Source: Arctic95D-9 sp035967665 (GTDB lineage: Bacteria > Verrucomicrobiota > Verrucomicrobiia > Verrucomicrobiales > DEV007). Taken from it: a DNA stretch of 64,000 nt. Positions within the stretch are counted from its first letter, which is position 1; every line of letters starts with the position of its first letter. Positions 62,281-64,000 of the stretch are shown one piece after another. The translations under genes were made by a program, and so were the position numbers. The notes beneath the pieces were generated by a model. The model did no database searches. It saw only the letters and a program-made list of their open reading frames with translations, and was not told the origin of the DNA. The DNA lies in contig JAYWLB010000107.1 in NCBI GenBank assembly GCA_035967665.1, positions 72,201 to 136,200 of the forward strand, written 5' to 3'.

Positions 62281-62699
62281 GTTTCAGATCTTTTCCCTTC
62301 GAGTCGATCTTCCGCTTCTGCTAGAAACGCTTCGGATTGCTTAAATCGAATCAGTGCCTCCACTTTCTTAGCGTGCCCCCGGGAACCGCTGATAACCTGC
62401 AATTCGACCCGCCCTACATGGACTCCCGGGAATTCGCTCAGTTTCTCCGGTGACCGCGTCTCAAAGACCAGCACCGCCGGTCGAAACCACCCGTGACTGT
62501 AATCAACGGATTCGACCTCACCGTATTCTATACGAACCACTTTGGGATCCGTTTTCCGGAAAGCCCTATCCCGGATCTTGAACTGAAGTTCGGCATAATC
62601 CCGACCACAGTAAAGCTTCCCGACGACATGGTTGTAGCCCATGGGGTCGGTCGCAGGGTTTTCGAATGAAACTGAAAGTTCGTCGTACACGATGTTCAA
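62277..62699 (-). CDS. Hypothetical protein, PH-like fold possible
   Basis: A 140-residue soluble protein. I do not recognise it. The pattern GKLYCGRDYAELQFKIRDR, RIEYGEVESVDY, AVLVFETRSPEKL and VELQVISGSRGHAKKVEALI suggests a beta sandwich with a C-terminal helix like PH-fold proteins. Its stop overlaps the GT39-like start by four bases, and it begins 20 bases after the VESE-repeat gene ends, so three genes form one minus-strand operon. Confidence 0.6.
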   Translation of the reverse strand: MNIVYDELSVSFENPATDPMGYNHVVGKLYCGRDYAELQFKIRDRAFRKTDPKVVRIEYGEVESVDYSHGWFRPAVLVFETRSPEKLSEFPGVHVGRVELQVISGSRGHAKKVEALIRFKQSEAFLAEAEDRLEGKRSET

Positions 62700-62719
62700 G
62701 TCCGGGAGTAAGTCCTCAC

Positions 62720-64000
62720 TCAGGACACCTCACCATGATTCGATTCCAGCACCTGTGCAAGCGCCTTTGACCAGACGCGGACCGCTCCTTTTTCAAGAGG
62801 GCTGTCCAGCTCGAGACGGGCAACAATTCTCCGTGCGTCGCCCCACCCCGGAATAAGGCAATTCCATTTTCCATCCGCTCCGCAAACCTGCGTCGCGGTA
62901 TGACAACGAAAGCCAAGGGTGTAAGGCACTGTGGCAACGGAATTAAACAAAGAACCGGCTGAAGCCCCTTTCGCCCTTCGGTCCTTTCGTTTGGGCTCGT
63001 TCAGGCAATAGCCATCCAGATCAAATATGATCACATCTGAAGCATCCAGCTTTTCGTAGGCTAAATCAGTGAATTTCCGCACCCTCTCCGAAAGAGCGCC
63101 TGTGGGATGGAAGTCCAGATCCGGTGCAAATTCAAAATCAGGCCAATCCTGATAATCCTTCATCTCCGGCTCCGGAGCTTCATTCAAATCCGGAGCGGTG
63201 CTCTCTTCCGGTAAATCGACAAGTGGTTGCGCCTTCACCTCGGGTTCGAAAGCCGTCTCAAGGTGAGAGGGGCGCTCCTCAATCGTCTGAACAGATTCAG
63301 AGGAGTCACTAACCGGATCGTCCTCGTATCCAGCCGACAGATTCAAAAAGGAATCGTCAGTATCGAAGGAGATGAATTCTTCCCCGGGGCCCATTGCAGA
63401 GCTCTCCGGTAATTCTTCCTCCTGCTTAATTTTCGGAGTTTCATCCGAAGCAGCCACCCTGGATTTTCGAAGAAGATCATTTCGTTCCGCAAGTGATCTG
63501 GCATCAGCCAGAGCCCTGAGGGCTAAAGCAGCGTCATGCTCTCTTGATGAGCCGCCCCCTTCCAGATGCAGCATCCCCGTATCATCCAGAAAACTCGGAA
63601 TTCCTTCCGATTGCTCTCTTTTTGCGGGCGATCCTTTAACAATTATTTTGCTCGAACCTTTCCGGGTTACGATGGAAGCACCCCTCTCTTCCTCCGAATT
63701 GACAGTCTCTTCCCCGGCCTCCTCCTGACCCAACCCGGTCAAGAGTGGCGACGATATTTGAAGCCCGGGAATCTCGGATTCAAAAAAGAGGCTCTCATCG
63801 ACATCGGTTTCTGACGACTCGTCTTCAATCAAGCAAGCCTGACCGACCACGTCTGAAGTGATCTCACCAATCCCCTCATCGGAGAACATCGAGGCACCGA
63901 ATGCATCCCGCTCAACCTCTGACTCAACCTCTGACTCAACCTCGGACTCAACCTCGGACTCAACCTCGGACTCAACCTCGGACTCAACCTCGGACTCAAC
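62720..64000 (-). CDS. Acidic VESE-repeat protein, unknown function (partial, N-terminus off the right edge)
   Basis: The open frame continues past an internal ATG at 63889 to the right edge without a stop, so the true start lies beyond 64000 and only the C-terminal 426 codons are seen. Residues next to the edge are VESE tetrapeptide repeats (at least seven), then a Glu/Ser/Asp-rich low-complexity region. The final about 130 residues look folded (FDLDGYCLNEPKRKDRR, GFRCHTATQVCGADGKWNCLIPGW, RIVARLELDSPLEKG), with Cys residues that could bind metal or form disulfides. I know no matching family. It heads an operon with two further genes. Confidence 0.75.
   Translation of the reverse strand, partial: VESEVESEVESEVESEVESEVESEVESEVERDAFGASMFSDEGIGEITSDVVGQACLIEDESSETDVDESLFFESEIPGLQISSPLLTGLGQEEAGEETVNSEEERGASIVTRKGSSKIIVKGSPAKREQSEGIPSFLDDTGMLHLEGGGSSREHDAALALRALADARSLAERNDLLRKSRVAASDETPKIKQEEELPESSAMGPGEEFISFDTDDSFLNLSAGYEDDPVSDSSESVQTIEERPSHLETAFEPEVKAQPLVDLPEESTAPDLNEAPEPEMKDYQDWPDFEFAPDLDFHPTGALSERVRKFTDLAYEKLDASDVIIFDLDGYCLNEPKRKDRRAKGASAGSLFNSVATVPYTLGFRCHTATQVCGADGKWNCLIPGWGDARRIVARLELDSPLEKGAVRVWSKALAQVLESNHGEVS
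63911..64000. repeat. 12-bp tandem repeat, at least 7.5 units, encoding VESE
   Basis: The unit CTCAACCTCGGA repeats from 63911 to the edge: two variant units with CTCTGA, then five exact ones and a half unit. On the minus strand it reads in frame as Val-Glu-Ser-Glu. The array probably continues beyond the window. Confidence 0.9.

Noticed and set aside
1..64000. CRISPR array, insertion sequence, integron, prophage or rRNA operon
   Set aside because: No regularly spaced repeats, transposase, recombinase, phage structural genes or rRNA sequences were found on either strand.

Overview
The window looks like chromosome from a marine-type member of the PVC group, most probably Verrucomicrobiota. 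This is inferred from gene content: a Tat-exported DUF1501 protein, two secreted formylglycine sulfatases, a DUF1080/PVC-type cytochrome c fusion, Planctomycete-type mono-haem cytochromes, Tat-exported Gfo/Idh/MocA oxidoreductase and sialidase-like proteins, an SHD1-like lipoprotein and a ROK/NagB pair. Base composition and codon use look even throughout. I see no transposase, integrase, phage module, CRISPR array or rRNA. Three tRNA genes are present: Gln-UUG, Arg-UCU and Arg-CCU.

Layout. 0-4 kb: polysaccharide-related exported proteins (DUF1501 fragment, DUF4832-type protein, sulfatase). 4-11 kb: housekeeping genes gpmI, then cdsA-dxr-ROK sugar kinase as a tight operon, then a POT peptide transporter with an unusual pseudopilin-like insertion. 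10.7-17.4 kb: a ceramidase-like/sialidase-like pair, a flippase plus methyltransferase pair, and a PhoD-like phosphatase. 17.5-25.5 kb: tRNA-Gln, a UbiA prenyltransferase, a GcvR-like ACT protein, a YhaM-like nuclease, a pseudo-C39 membrane protein divergent from a 1231-residue ABCG-type transporter, and tRNA-Arg. 25.6-33.8 kb: nagB with a ROK repressor, divergent across a perfect 13-bp palindrome from a Gfo/Idh oxidoreductase, then the DUF1080/cytochrome fusion. 33.8-40 kb: a lipoprotein, an exported methyltransferase, divergent CorA-type and MgtE metal transporters sharing a large inverted repeat, and a pectate-lyase-like beta-helix protein.

40-55 kb reads as a stress or redox island. It holds a P1B-type metal ATPase, glycogen debranching enzyme, cytidylate-kinase-like protein, PocR/AraC regulator with a coupled small protein, a NuoF-like flavoprotein lacking one cluster cysteine, a duplicated coiled-coil protein, a CbpM-like protein, a cytochrome c, a YjdF-like and a LapA-like membrane protein, a PAS histidine kinase with NarL-type regulator, two universal stress proteins and a membrane rhodanese. 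This assortment resembles low-oxygen or dormancy islands controlled by DevSR/FixLJ-like systems in other phyla; that comparison is inference. 55-64 kb returns to exported functions (cytochrome, sulfatase, carbohydrate-binding-type protein), an ABC-2-like permease, YbjN and GYF/PH proteins, a GT39-like membrane protein, and the end of a protein with VESE tetrapeptide repeats that runs off the right edge.

Most candidates for novelty are odd versions of known families rather than a whole new system: the POT/pseudopilin fusion, the altered NuoF-like protein with its PocR regulator, the pseudo-C39 protein facing the ABC transporter, and three strong palindromic control elements.
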